Origin: Aurantiochytrium sp. KH105
Lineage: Eukaryota; Sar; Bigyra; Thraustochytrida; Thraustochytriidae
Direction: 5' to 3'
NCBI GenBank assembly: GCA_003116975.1
Contig: BGKB01000066.1
Location: forward strand, 124,001-188,000
DNA length: 64,000 nucleotides
Below are positions 19,010 to 28,697 of the stretch, piece by piece. Numbering within the stretch: the first letter of the stretch is position 1; every line of letters begins with the position of its first letter. Made by a program: the position numbers and the translations under genes. Under the pieces are notes generated by a model, which had not been told where the DNA came from, searched no databases, and saw only the letters and a list, made by a program, of their open reading frames with translations.

Positions 19010-21979
19010 ATGACGAACGTTGCGCCCTGCGTGGAGAACCCGGTGGAGCCGCCCCTCGCGACGCCCGCCGTGCCCACCATGGACGCCGAGGCCGCCGCCG
19101 CCGCCGAGGCGCGCTGCCGTAGACCCGCCGCGTCCCCGCCCGCATCACCAACACAATCGCCCCTGCACGCACCCGCTTCTTCCTCCTCGTCCTCGTCCTC
19201 GACCGCCGCCACCGCCGTCGCGCCCAGCGCCCTCTTGACGCGAGCGGCGGCGCACGCGCACGCGCACGCGCACGCGCAGCCGCATCGCCTCCCGCGCAGC
19301 TTCGACGAGAGCGATAACGCAGGATGGAGCCCGGCGCAGACTCACGCCCAGACAGCAGGCGCCGCACCAGGGCATACCCGCACGCGCTCCAACTCCTCGC
19401 CCGTGAAATACGAAGGCCTCGGCGCGCAGCGGCAGCATGTCGAATACGAAAGCTACGAAGACGCCGACGACGAAGGAAACATGCACTACGACGACGAGGA
19501 CGAGGACGACGACGACGAAGACCTCTCTAGCGGCGGCAAGCGAAACAAAAAGGTCGTCGAGTCCTCGCCCAAGGGCCGCTACGTCCGCTTTAACGATCTC
19601 CTTGGCGAGGGATCCTTCAAGCGCGTGTACCGCGCCTGGGACTCCAACAAAGGCCGCGAGGTCGCCTGGAACACTGTCAGCTTCGACTCGTCCGCCTCCA
19701 GCTCCGGCGGCGCGCGCCGCGTCATCCAGGAAATGCAAATCCTCCAGACACTCAAGCACGACAAAATCATCAAGTTCTGGGGGTCCTGGCTCAATCACAA
19801 GAAAATGACAGTCGTATTCATCACCGAACTCATCTCCAGCGGCACTCTACAGGATTTTATCCAGGACCGACCCGTCTGCCTTAACGTCCTCAAGCGCTGG
19901 TGCCGCGACATCCTCGATGCGCTCGTCTACCTGCACGGCCATCAGCCCCCCATCATCCATCGCGACATCAAATGCGAAAATGTCTTCATCAACGGCTGCA
20001 CCGGCGACCTTCGCATCGGCGATCTCGGCCTTGCCTCCTGGCGACGCGACAATCTGCGCAAGCAGAGCATTCTTGGTACGCCAGAGTACATGGCGCCAGA
20101 GCTCTACGACGAGCACTATGATGAAAAGGTTGATATTTACGCCTTTGGCATGTGCGTCATGGAAATGGTCGTCAAGGAGTCGCCATACAGCGAGTGCGAC
20201 AGCGCCGGCCAGATCTTTCGCAAGGTCACGCGCGGAGAGCTCCCAGCAGCCTTTTCGCGTATCACCTACGAACCGCTCATCCGCTTCATCGGCAAGTGCA
20301 TCCGCCAGCCCGACGAGGGCGCAAGCCGCCCTTCTGCCACAGAGCTTTTGCAAGACGAGTTCTTGCAAGAGCAGGACTCCGACGAGGGTCTCGACTGCGC
20401 CACATTTGTATTTGCTTCACCCGACGACGAGGCTGAACATACGCCAAGCGTGCCTCCCACCCCGCCCCTCGTTGCTCACGAAGAAACAGAAGAACTGGCC
20501 CCTTCACGCCCTCCCGGAACGTTGGAGCGCTTCAATTCGGAAGCCACCGAAAGTTTACCCATGAGTGACTCCGCCAGCGCCGCCAGCGTGAGACTCGATG
20601 GCGACGCAGTCGTCGTCTTGGAAATGGAGGAAGAGGCCGTACCTGACGATCATCATCACCATGTGGAGCAGCAACACGTTCCTCAGAACGCCATCGAACC
20701 ATCATCCTCCCCTGTGCAGCAGCAGCAGCAGCCGCAGCAGCCGCAGCAACCTCCACATTATCAGCAACCCCAGCAGCAGCAACCTGGACAGGTCGCGCGC
20801 CAAGGCGCGGATCCTCTCGTTCGCCTTGCCAGCACGCCTCCGATCCCCATCGAAGGCGCTACTCAGCAACATCACAACACCCAGCACAATCAGGCCCTCG
20901 GACATTCACAAAGACCATACGTAGCAGCCCATCATGATCTCCCTCCCTCTTGCGCGCTTGCCACGCACGCGGACGGCACTGCCTCGCCATTGTCGTACTC
21001 GTCTGGCAGCACCTTTCTCAGCATGGAGCACAGCGGAGGGTCCGATCCACTGGCCATTTCGTTTGACGGCCAGACAGTGCTGGCGCCGCCAGCCGTGTCT
21101 ACCGGGACAGGCGCCCCCGTCGCCGGCCACAGGCTCTCGAGCCTTAGCTCGCCGCCACGCACCGGCGCACACGTCCCCTTGCATCCTACCTCGTCGGATC
21201 CTATCGCACATGCTGGACACCAACATGGAACCAGCGTTTCTGGCACGACAATGCCCGGACCGTACAACTCTGATCACAGCGCGATCCTCGCTGACCAAGC
21301 CGTACGCTCTTCGTCTACGGGAGAACTACCGCTTCCCAGCGAGTCAGGTCACCCGGTCGAGATGCGCTCGCGCCGCGACTCGGACTGGCTTTGTTCGGCG
21401 CACCCGAGCGAGACCATTCCCAACAGCATCCAGGTGGTGCTGACCATTCGTGTCGAGGGCAAGCGCCAACGCATCGAGTTCGCATTCGATCTCACCGAGT
21501 CCCCCTCCGAGACGGTTTGCGAAATGGTTCGAGAGGGCGCACTCCCGTCCAACATGCCCGAAAGCGAGCTCAAGGTTCTCACCTCGCAGCTCGAGCACTT
21601 TCGCACCAAGTTCTCCCAGGCGGGGTCTACTGCTCGGCACAGCACTTTTCGCGATCGCTCTTCAAGTTCCACTTCTCTGGCCTCGGGCTCGTCCGGATCC
21701 TCTGCAGATCAGGACGAGGCCCTTCGCGAAGACCTTCGACGCAAGGCTCGCGAGCGCATCGCCGCCGAAAAGGAGCAGGAGCGCAAACGCTGCCAAGCTG
21801 AGATTGAAGACTTGGAGCGCAAGCTCAAGGAGCCCTTTTTTATGGAGTCTGCAGGCCTCCTCAATTCGAATGCATCCCATTCTGTCATTTCCGGCGCCAG
21901 CAGCGTCTCCTCCTGCAACACGATCAACAGCTCTGGCAGAGAGACTGGCTGGCCGGCGCCGCCGCGGAGCATTCGATGA
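19010..21979 (+). CDS. WNK-family serine/threonine kinase
   Basis: This encodes 989 residues in one exon. WNK (with no lysine) kinases respond to chloride and osmotic stress and act on SPAK/OSR1-type targets in animals. The kinase domain spans about 189-460. The Gly-rich loop holds the relocated catalytic lysine (GEGSFKRVYRAWD, K204), while the usual VAIK lysine position is VAWN (N221; most WNKs have Cys). HRDIKCEN (H317, R318, D319), DLGLAS (D338) and LGTPEYMAPE are intact. IQVVLTIRVEG (from 807) starts an OSR1/PF2-like domain, as expected just after or downstream of a WNK kinase domain. The N-terminus is acidic (DEDEDDDDED) and 560-600 is Gln-rich. The ATG at 19010 is the first in frame. 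The C-terminus has a charged helix (RKARERIAAEKEQERKR). Confidence 0.9.
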   Translation: MTNVAPCVENPVEPPLATPAVPTMDAEAAAAAEARCRRPAASPPASPTQSPLHAPASSSSSSSSTAATAVAPSALLTRAAAHAHAHAHAQPHRLPRSFDESDNAGWSPAQTHAQTAGAAPGHTRTRSNSSPVKYEGLGAQRQHVEYESYEDADDEGNMHYDDEDEDDDDEDLSSGGKRNKKVVESSPKGRYVRFNDLLGEGSFKRVYRAWDSNKGREVAWNTVSFDSSASSSGGARRVIQEMQILQTLKHDKIIKFWGSWLNHKKMTVVFITELISSGTLQDFIQDRPVCLNVLKRWCRDILDALVYLHGHQPPIIHRDIKCENVFINGCTGDLRIGDLGLASWRRDNLRKQSILGTPEYMAPELYDEHYDEKVDIYAFGMCVMEMVVKESPYSECDSAGQIFRKVTRGELPAAFSRITYEPLIRFIGKCIRQPDEGASRPSATELLQDEFLQEQDSDEGLDCATFVFASPDDEAEHTPSVPPTPPLVAHEETEELAPSRPPGTLERFNSEATESLPMSDSASAASVRLDGDAVVVLEMEEEAVPDDHHHHVEQQHVPQNAIEPSSSPVQQQQQPQQPQQPPHYQQPQQQQPGQVARQGADPLVRLASTPPIPIEGATQQHHNTQHNQALGHSQRPYVAAHHDLPPSCALATHADGTASPLSYSSGSTFLSMEHSGGSDPLAISFDGQTVLAPPAVSTGTGAPVAGHRLSSLSSPPRTGAHVPLHPTSSDPIAHAGHQHGTSVSGTTMPGPYNSDHSAILADQAVRSSSTGELPLPSESGHPVEMRSRRDSDWLCSAHPSETIPNSIQVVLTIRVEGKRQRIEFAFDLTESPSETVCEMVREGALPSNMPESELKVLTSQLEHFRTKFSQAGSTARHSTFRDRSSSSTSLASGSSGSSADQDEALREDLRRKARERIAAEKEQERKRCQAEIEDLERKLKEPFFMESAGLLNSNASHSVISGASSVSSCNTINSSGRETGWPAPPRSIR

Positions 21980-22852
21980 CCATACTGTATTCATAATCCG
22001 TTTTCAACCCTTCGTCTCCCTTGCTCATGCTGTCTCTCGTGCGCGCGCAACAGTCCAAGTCGCATTTCAGCGAACCTATCCAAAGCGAGCGAATGAGGTC
22101 TTGGCGTTTGCTCGCGAGTGAACATTACGAAGCCACGTGGACGCAGGAGCTTATACTAGACTCTTTCCCCACCTCATTTGAACAAAAAGTACTGTGTTTC
22201 TGTGTTATTTTAGGCCTATCCACGTTTTGTTCAAGTCTGAATGACTTTCATTGCGAAAGCCGCAAGAACAAGAGGGGCATGACGTCCATTTTTGTTATTC
22301 TGCGCAAAAGCGAACCTCTTCCATTGCAACAGTAAAAATATGATGAGCACGAAGGCAAGGCAGTCGCATTGCAAACAAAGTGAGTCATGAGATCTTGGCG
22401 CTTTTGCTTGCAAGTGAAAAAATACAAGGCCACACCGACGCAAGAGCGACGGACAAGAGCTGGACTTCCTTCCTTGAGGCGTTCTTTGGTTTGCTCTGCA
22501 AGGCAAGGCAAGGCAAGGCAAGGCAAGGCAAGGCAAGGCAAGGCAAGGCAAGGCAAGGCAAGGCAAGGCAAGGCAAGGCAAGGCAAGGCAAGGCAAGGCA
22601 AGGCAAGGCAAGCGATTGGCGCAAGCAAAATACGGATCAACTTCAATCAACTGCTTTTTCCCCTTTTGATTTCAAATCAATCTTTTGTGAGACTGCGCGC
22701 ACAGATTGTCTTGCACAAGAAGAGAAGGCGGCTTCCAAGTCCCTTCTTTTCCCACAAAATTTTTCTCTCCATCTCTCCTATGGTTCACTTGTTTGGAAAA
22801 GGTTTCGTGCTCACAAAAGGTTTGGACGCGCCCTTTAGGTTTTAAGCGTACA
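21980..22852. other. Convergent intergenic region, WNK / alkyltransferase-like
   Basis: This region of about 870 bp is less GC-rich than its neighbours. It contains TAGGCCTA (22209-22216) and the AAGGC satellite listed separately. ORFs on either strand owe their length to the satellite. Confidence 0.65.
22498..22612 (+). repeat. (AAGGC)23 pentanucleotide satellite
   Basis: There are 23 essentially perfect AAGGC units. Because 5 is not a multiple of 3, all three frames carry the same pentapeptide repeat (RQGKA, or LPCLA on the minus strand), which explains the stacked ORFs here. The purity suggests recent expansion. Confidence 0.97.
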
Positions 22853-23788
22853 TCACGCGTCGATGCATCGTGCGCATACTCTGCCATTGGCATCGAATTC
22901 GACGCCTTCACGGCGAAGTTGCACGCTTTGCCGACTCAGTGGCGAAGACTCTGCAAGTTTGCCCGAGGCGTCCACCACACGATGGACACCAGGGACCGTC
23001 TTGCATGGATCCTCACGCCCGATGCGGGTCAGACGTCGCACTTCGGAGGCTACCGTGCGAGGGTTCGAACCGATTTCGCGCGCCACGGCTCCAAAGGTCC
23101 ACACACGTCCTCGAGGAATGAGCCCCAAGATTGACCGCAGTTTGCACGCGTACGCGGCAGTCTTGGGCAGCAGAAACGCACAAACCCCCTCATACGCATC
23201 GTTGTCTGCGCACCCATCTGCTTTGGATTTTCGTTTGTTATGAAGTGTGCTCTTCTGCTTCTTGCTGGTGGCCAAAAAGCTCTTGGTCGCGCCTGGACGC
23301 CCGCGCTTTGCCCCACGGCGCGGTAGCTTTGTAGCTGCAGATTCAGGATTTACCATGGAGCACTCATTCAGGGCCGTCATGGCCGTCGTCGACGTGGTCG
23401 TGGTCGTGCAGGGCGTGCGGCCGGTATCCTCCTCGCGCTCTGGCGATTTGCGCTCTGGCGAGGGGGCAAAGTATTTCGATGCTGCAGTTGTTTTCAGTGG
23501 CGTCAGGGACGCCTCCGACTGCCGCGTCGCCGGCAAGTCTGCGCCAGCGCCAGCGCCAAAGCTGCCAATATCGTCTTCGTCGCTGTCCTCGATCTTACCC
23601 GGCGAGAGGCCGTTGGCGACGGCGTCTTTCTCGCTGACAGACAAGCGGTCTCCTCCTGCGTCCCGCCCTAGGCCCTCCTCGTCGGCCTCGCCAGGCGTGG
23701 TCGACCGCGCGTCTCCCAGCTCTGTCATGACCGTGTCTTTGCTCTGCACGCGTGCAAGGACGGGTGAGCGGGCGTCTCGCAAACCCAT
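22853..23788 (-). CDS. Alkyltransferase-like (MGMT-fold) DNA-binding protein without the reactive cysteine
   Basis: This encodes 311 residues. The last 116 match the DNA-binding domain of O6-methylguanine methyltransferases: IPRGRVWTFGAVAREIG (about 224-240), a recognition-helix-like RTVASEVRRL (about 245-254), then VPGVHRVVDASGKL (from 265). In MGMT the corresponding motif is PCHRV with the alkyl-accepting Cys; here it is PGVHRV, so transfer should not occur. The following RREGVEF resembles the ending of alkyltransferase-like (ATL) proteins, which flag alkylated bases for excision repair. The first 190 residues are disordered, with an AT-hook-like RRGAKRGRPGA and Lys-rich stretches suggesting a nuclear DNA-binding protein. 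The extra residue in the motif is unusual. The ATG is at 23788. Confidence 0.7.
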   Translation of the reverse strand: MGLRDARSPVLARVQSKDTVMTELGDARSTTPGEADEEGLGRDAGGDRLSVSEKDAVANGLSPGKIEDSDEDDIGSFGAGAGADLPATRQSEASLTPLKTTAASKYFAPSPERKSPEREEDTGRTPCTTTTTSTTAMTALNECSMVNPESAATKLPRRGAKRGRPGATKSFLATSKKQKSTLHNKRKSKADGCADNDAYEGVCAFLLPKTAAYACKLRSILGLIPRGRVWTFGAVAREIGSNPRTVASEVRRLTRIGREDPCKTVPGVHRVVDASGKLAESSPLSRQSVQLRREGVEFDANGRVCARCIDA

Positions 23789-24134
23789 TTTGCGCGACGG
23801 TTTGTCAGGCCGGCCAGCCGCTCGCCGCCAGCGCAGACGGGGTTTGAAATGCAGGCCAAGAGTCCCAGCGTGCGCCCCGCAGAGAACGGCGGTCCGAGCC
23901 GCGACAAGGGAGGGAGAGAACAGGGGGTCAATTCAGATCTTTACTTGCAAGCACGGCGCCGCACTGCATGCAGGCAGTAATTTTTAGAAATCGCTACCAG
24001 GGCGGTAGTCTCTTTTTGGGTTTGTACGTGAATCCGCGCTTGCGTGCATCGCGCGGACGAGCGCGCCCGACAGCGCGGCCGCGGCCGGCCAAGACAGTGG
24101 GAGCAGAAAGGCCAATTCTCCTGGCCGGTCTCGC
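23789..24134. other. Short intergenic region
   Basis: This 346-bp, GC-rich stretch lies between the start of the alkyltransferase-like gene and the stop of the next minus-strand gene. It probably holds the former's promoter. No specific element was recognised. Confidence 0.6.
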
Positions 24135-26753
24135 TCAGGTGGACGAGGAAGAGGCGCCTGCGGATTGCGCCAGCAAGGAACTGGTCGGACCTCGCGTCAT
24201 GAAGGCCTTGAGCGCCGCGTCCTTGGACGTCGGGGACACGAGCGCGCCTTGCGAGAGCGAGGAATAGTCCTTGGTGTCCTCGAGGAAGGAGTCGACCTGC
24301 GCAAAGATGCGAGGACTCCGAAAACCCGGGCTCGGCAAGTTCATGAGGTCCGAGTCCATCTTGGACTCGTGGTGGGCCCCGAGCTTGCCGCTAATCGAAA
24401 ACGAGTTCTTGGGCGAGAGCAGGAACGAACCCTTTGGGGTCATCACAAAGGAGCTCTTGGGCGTGAGCGTTGCAAGTGGTTTGAGGTCGCGCGGGATCGA
24501 GCACGAAGACGAAGACGAGGCGGACCCGGCAAAGCTCGAGGCGTGCGGAGCCCCGCCGTTATCGAAAGCGCGCGAGTTGAGGCCGGCGAAGCGGAAGTTG
24601 CTGCCGGCCAGGCCCGCGCCCCCCATTCCCGCCCACTGGTGCGGCGCAGAGAGACCACGAGGCGTCTGCAGAGAGGCCTGGAGCAGGTCAAAGTCTTCCT
24701 GATTAAGGTTGTTCCCACGAGGGGTGACAGAAATATCCACAAAGGAGGACGACTGGTGCGATGGATGGTCTGCCGCAGGCGAGGCCCAGGTCGCCGTCGA
24801 GCGGTCCGACTCGTCCTTGACGTGAGCGTCGTGGGAGCCAAGGAGACCTCTGCTCCCGGCGCGCCCGAGGCGCTTGTACTCGCGGTCGACGAGGAAGTCC
24901 TGGTAAAAGTCTGTGAACAGCTTGAGGGCAAAGACACTGACATTGTAGGGGTCAGCAGTTTTGAAGCCATCTGGGTGACGCTGGGCAAAGTTGGTGAGCT
25001 CTGTGCGAAACGAGCCTTGTTGCAAGAGAAAGAGCGCAAAGTGCTCGTAGGCGTTGAGCACGGCGTCGGCATCCTCGTCCGAGGGATCGTCGGAGCGCAC
25101 CATGTACTCGTGCACGGCGTACGGGTAGTGCGGGGGCCAGATGAACTGCAGCTCTTGCCAGTGCACGAGAAAGGTGCACATGCTCTGAGAAAAGTGGGCC
25201 ATGCGGCTTCCGTTGAGCGAGAACTTGTGCGGGACCAGCGGCTGCGGCAGACCAACCTGCTTGATGAGCTCGACGAGACGCTTGAAGCGCAGGTCGGCAT
25301 AGAGGCCCGAAGGCGACGAAAGGTTGGGCAGCGGGGCACCGCCACGCTGTAGCGAAGCGAACTGGGCGTCGTAGTCTGCGGAGCCCTGGTGGTCGAGCGA
25401 AATGGAGCCAAGGTCGAGACCATCGGCGCGTGGGTCCCCCAAGAGGTTGTCCTTGAGCGAGCTGGCGCGACGGCGGTCTCCCGCTCCCAAGGGTGGCGGG
25501 GCTGGAATGGAGATGGCCTTGGGCCGGCGCTTGAGCGAGGAAGAGGACTCTGCGCCGCTTTGGCCTCCGCGGCTGCGCTTTATTGGCTCGGTGCGCCGGA
25601 GAAGGTCCTTCGAATCATGGTTGTGGGCATGCGCGCTGCTCGCACGGGCGCGGCCACGGGAGCCCGAGGCCGCCCGGCGCGCGAGGGCCTTTGCGGCGGC
25701 GGCTTTGCTGGCCTCCTCGTCGATTTGGCGCTGGATCTGGAGCTCGGCCTCGGCGGCTTCAGAGGCCGAGGAGCCAACGACGCGGCGGCTCTTCTTTTGC
25801 ACAATGTGGTTGTACTTGCGCCTGCGGCAGTACATTTGCCAGGGCGGGGACTGGCACATGGCGAGGACTTTATACTTGGGCAACTCCGCGGGTCCGACGC
25901 CGTCCTGGGCTCGCTCGAGCACGTAGGCGCGGAAGACATGGTACATATTGCGCGTCTTTTTGGACCCAAGAAAGCCGTAGTGCCAGCCCTTGAGGTTGCG
26001 GTTAAACTCAAAGAGGGACTGCGCGCGGCCAGGGCGCGGCTTGAGACCGCTCTCGTGCTGCTGTTGCTGTTGCTTGTTGAGGACAATGTGGTGGCCCTTC
26101 ATGTAGCAGAACTGCTTTTTGGCCTCGTCCTCCGCGCCGTGCTTGTTGATTTGGTCGAGAGTAATGAGGCTGCCGATAGCATGGGGCCTGCTGCCGTCAA
26201 CGGCGAACTCGCTGCAGGCGATGAGAGCGCTGGCGTTGATCGCGGAGGGCGCATAGTCGAAGACGACGGCGATGGACTGGCCGCAAAAGCCGTCCTGGTG
26301 GCCGAAGCCGAGGCAGCAGTTGGGAAAGCAGCGCAGGTTCTTTTGGTCCTTGGACTTGTTATTGCGCTGGTACGCGAGTTTCCAGGTGGTGCCGGGCTTG
26401 AACTCGAGCGAGGCCTCGTCGCCGGTCTTGAGGAGCTGCTGCGCGCTGCCGATGTTCGCGCCTGCGCCGCCGTGCATATCGGCGTGGTCCTGCAGTGCGC
26501 CGAGGCCGCCGTCTTGTGACAGCATCGACGAAGTCCCGAGCCCAACGGGGGTCCCGGACAGGTCGTCAAGGTCTGCGAGGCCATGCTGGGGGTCCACCAT
26601 GTGCGGTCCGTGCACGTGCGGCTCGACGCTGTCTGCGTCGCAGCCCACCTCGTCCTGATACGAGGCCGACATGCTTGAGCCCAGCGAGGACCGCCGGCTG
26701 TACGAGGAGACGTTGCTGTTGCTGCTGCTGCCGTTGCCTTGCGTTAGCTCCAT
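24135..26753 (-). CDS. Large unrecognised protein with phospho-motif-rich C-terminus
   Basis: This encodes 872 residues in one exon; I do not recognise the family. The N-terminus is Ser/Asn-rich. Residues of about 130-330 form a Cys- and aromatic-rich, probably folded region (RCFPNCCLGFGHQDGFCGQS, FCYMKGHHIVLN, GWHYGFLGSKKTRNMYHVF, SPPWQMYCRRRKYN). Next comes a basic Arg/Ser-rich linker. A second folded helical region (about 500-650) includes FKRLVELIKQVGLPQPLVPHK and VHWQELQFIWPPHYPY. The last 200 residues are disordered, with three closely spaced [ST]PKxSF motifs (TPKSSF, TPKGSF, SPKNSF) and several TPRG sites, suggesting phosphorylation by proline-directed kinases. A regulatory or DNA-associated role is only a guess. 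The ATG is at 26753, with CAGA/CAAA repeats directly upstream. Confidence 0.75.
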   Translation of the reverse strand: MELTQGNGSSSNSNVSSYSRRSSLGSSMSASYQDEVGCDADSVEPHVHGPHMVDPQHGLADLDDLSGTPVGLGTSSMLSQDGGLGALQDHADMHGGAGANIGSAQQLLKTGDEASLEFKPGTTWKLAYQRNNKSKDQKNLRCFPNCCLGFGHQDGFCGQSIAVVFDYAPSAINASALIACSEFAVDGSRPHAIGSLITLDQINKHGAEDEAKKQFCYMKGHHIVLNKQQQQQHESGLKPRPGRAQSLFEFNRNLKGWHYGFLGSKKTRNMYHVFRAYVLERAQDGVGPAELPKYKVLAMCQSPPWQMYCRRRKYNHIVQKKSRRVVGSSASEAAEAELQIQRQIDEEASKAAAAKALARRAASGSRGRARASSAHAHNHDSKDLLRRTEPIKRSRGGQSGAESSSSLKRRPKAISIPAPPPLGAGDRRRASSLKDNLLGDPRADGLDLGSISLDHQGSADYDAQFASLQRGGAPLPNLSSPSGLYADLRFKRLVELIKQVGLPQPLVPHKFSLNGSRMAHFSQSMCTFLVHWQELQFIWPPHYPYAVHEYMVRSDDPSDEDADAVLNAYEHFALFLLQQGSFRTELTNFAQRHPDGFKTADPYNVSVFALKLFTDFYQDFLVDREYKRLGRAGSRGLLGSHDAHVKDESDRSTATWASPAADHPSHQSSSFVDISVTPRGNNLNQEDFDLLQASLQTPRGLSAPHQWAGMGGAGLAGSNFRFAGLNSRAFDNGGAPHASSFAGSASSSSSCSIPRDLKPLATLTPKSSFVMTPKGSFLLSPKNSFSISGKLGAHHESKMDSDLMNLPSPGFRSPRIFAQVDSFLEDTKDYSSLSQGALVSPTSKDAALKAFMTRGPTSSLLAQSAGASSSST

Positions 26754-26763
26754 CGTGCTTTCT

Positions 26764-26802
26764 TTCTTTGTTTGTTTGTCTGTCTGTCTGTCTGTCTGTC
26801 TG
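26764..26802 (-). repeat. CAGA/CAAA tetranucleotide tract at a start codon
   Basis: On the minus strand this reads CAGACAGACAGA...CAAACAAAGAAAG and ends about 10 bases before the ATG of the 872-residue gene, so it is probably 5' UTR. Confidence 0.9.
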
Positions 26803-26976
26803 CTGGGTTCTTCTTTTTCCGCTGTCTCCCTCCCAACTGCCCGCTCGGGCTGTGCTGGCCGCGCGGGGCGCAGGGCGCGGTTGGCGCGGGCGCACGGGGG
26901 CGCGCTCCTGCGCGGCGCCGCTCCGCTGCCTCGGCCGCCTCGCTCGTCTGGCAGTTTGCGTTTGCTTTTGCTTTCT

Positions 26977-27006
26977 CGCTTGCTTGCTTGCTTGCTTGCT
27001 CGCTTG
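26977..27006 (+). repeat. (GCTT)n microsatellite
   Basis: About seven GCTT units (AAGC on the minus strand) lie about 230 bp upstream of the 872-residue minus-strand gene. Confidence 0.9.
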
Positions 27007-28590
27007 CCTCAAGCGACCGTTCGTTCGTTCGTTCGTTCGTTGGTGCGTCCCTTCTCTCTCTCTCTCTCGGCCCCTCTCTCCCTCTGTCTCTGCCTGTCTC
27101 TGTGTCTAGGGGCTCTCACCAGCAGGTCTGCGATGCAGCACGCAGGTGAGCGAGCGCGGCCGCCTTGAGCTTGTCTGTTTGTCTGTTTGTTTGGTTGGTT
27201 GTTTGCTTGCTTGCTTGCTTGCTTGCTTGCTCGCTCGTCTGTCTGCCTTGAACCGATCAAGCTATTGATTCACGAGTGGTCGCTCGAGGAATCGATCGAT
27301 CGATCGATCGATCGATTGATTGTCGGATTGGCTTGGCTGACTGTAATTGATTGACCGATTGATTGACGCCGCTCTGGCCGGCCGCGGTCTTTCACTCTTC
27401 CTTCCTTCCCCTCCTCCCTTCCTTCCGCATTTCTCGCTTTCCTCTCCTTCCCCTCCCCTTCCTGCTGCTGGATTCCTCCTACTCCTTTGCGGACAGCGCG
27501 GGCTGCAGCTCGTCGGACGCGCGCCGTCTGCGCTGCGAGCGAGCGAGCGTGCGTGCGTGCGGCTGCGGGCCGCGGCGCCGAGAGCGCCGAGCTGCCTTAT
27601 CTCCGCGTCCCTGGCTGCTATCTTGCCCCGTTCCTGCAGTGCTTGGGCTCGTCCTGCGCCCGTCGTCCCTTCTCCGCTCTGCTTTCATCGCCTCGTTTAT
27701 TTCTCGGCCACGCGGGAGCCGAGACACAAGCGCGCAAGCGCGAGAGGCCGCGGCGCGACGACAAACCAACGCGGCACGCAAGCACGCCAGCAAGCCAGCA
27801 AGCCAGAGAAGCGAGAAAGCGGGAAAGCGAGCGTGGTCTGCGCTTTCCGCGGCCCGCCGGGGTCCTCGTCCTCGGCGCCGGTGCCGCACAGCCAGCGTCA
27901 CGTCTCTCTCTCTCTCTCCAGAAGCTAGCTAGCTAGCTAGCTGCAGCTAGCCCCTGCCCCGCCCCGCCCCGCAGCCCGGCGGCTTCCTCTCCTCTCCTCT
28001 CCTCTCCTCTCCTCTCCTTTGCCCTTTTAGGCCGCGCGGGTCTTTCATCCTCCCCGCATCGCCGTCGCGACACGAGGCGCGCGCGGGATCCGGCAACAAG
28101 CGGGGTGAGTGAAAGACCTGCCGCGCCGGGAGCAGCCGCCGGCCGCTGCGGGCGCGACGCGACGCGCGGATGGACGGCTCGCGGCGGCCAGGGCAACAGC
28201 AGGCAGCAGCGAAGTCGAGTCGAGTCGTGTCGGGCGTGGTTCGGTCTCGGAGGTTCGGCCAAGGCAACTTGGAGCGGGCCAGCGATCGCAGCCGTGGCCC
28301 CTCCCCACTCGCAGTCTCGCGCGATGATCCAGAGGTAGCAGCAGCGCAGGACACGGACTGTGCGTCTGCACCTACTGCTGCAAGCGCGAGGGCGCCTGCA
28401 GCCGGTGCGGCAGCGGTGGCGGCTGCTTTCTTATCGCTCGCCTTTTGCCCACGTGCTTGCGACGGAAAAGCAACCCGCAGTGTCCACTGGGGCCCCACGC
28501 CCCCCTCCCCGCAGCCGCTAACTCCCCAGCTTTGCCGAGCCAGCCCTTACTCGCCGGAGGTCGTGCCCGGTCGATCATTCTTCACAAATG

Positions 28591-28697
28591 TCAAGTTCAA
28601 GCTCAAGCTCAAGTTCAAGTTCAAGTTCGAGTTCAAGGTCAAGCTCAAGCCCAAGCATAAGTTCAAGCTCAAGCCCAAGCCCAAGCTCAAGTTTAAG
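28591..28697 (+). repeat. CAAG-based hexanucleotide array
   Basis: About 17 six-base units of the form CAAG[CT][TC] (variants CAAGTT, CAAGCT, CAAGCC) make up this array. As the unit is 6 bp it is open in every frame (poly-Ser, KFKLKFK, QVQAQVQ). The degeneracy points to an older repeat than the pure tracts nearby. Confidence 0.9.

Noticed and set aside
22231..22845. ORFs of LPCLA or RQGKA repeats on both strands
   Set aside because: A 5-bp satellite is open in all frames. No flanking coding sequence was found.
24165..25352. A 395-codon + strand frame inside the 872-residue minus-strand gene
   Set aside because: It is a composition shadow of the opposite-strand gene, with Arg/Val/Gly-rich, structureless sequence.
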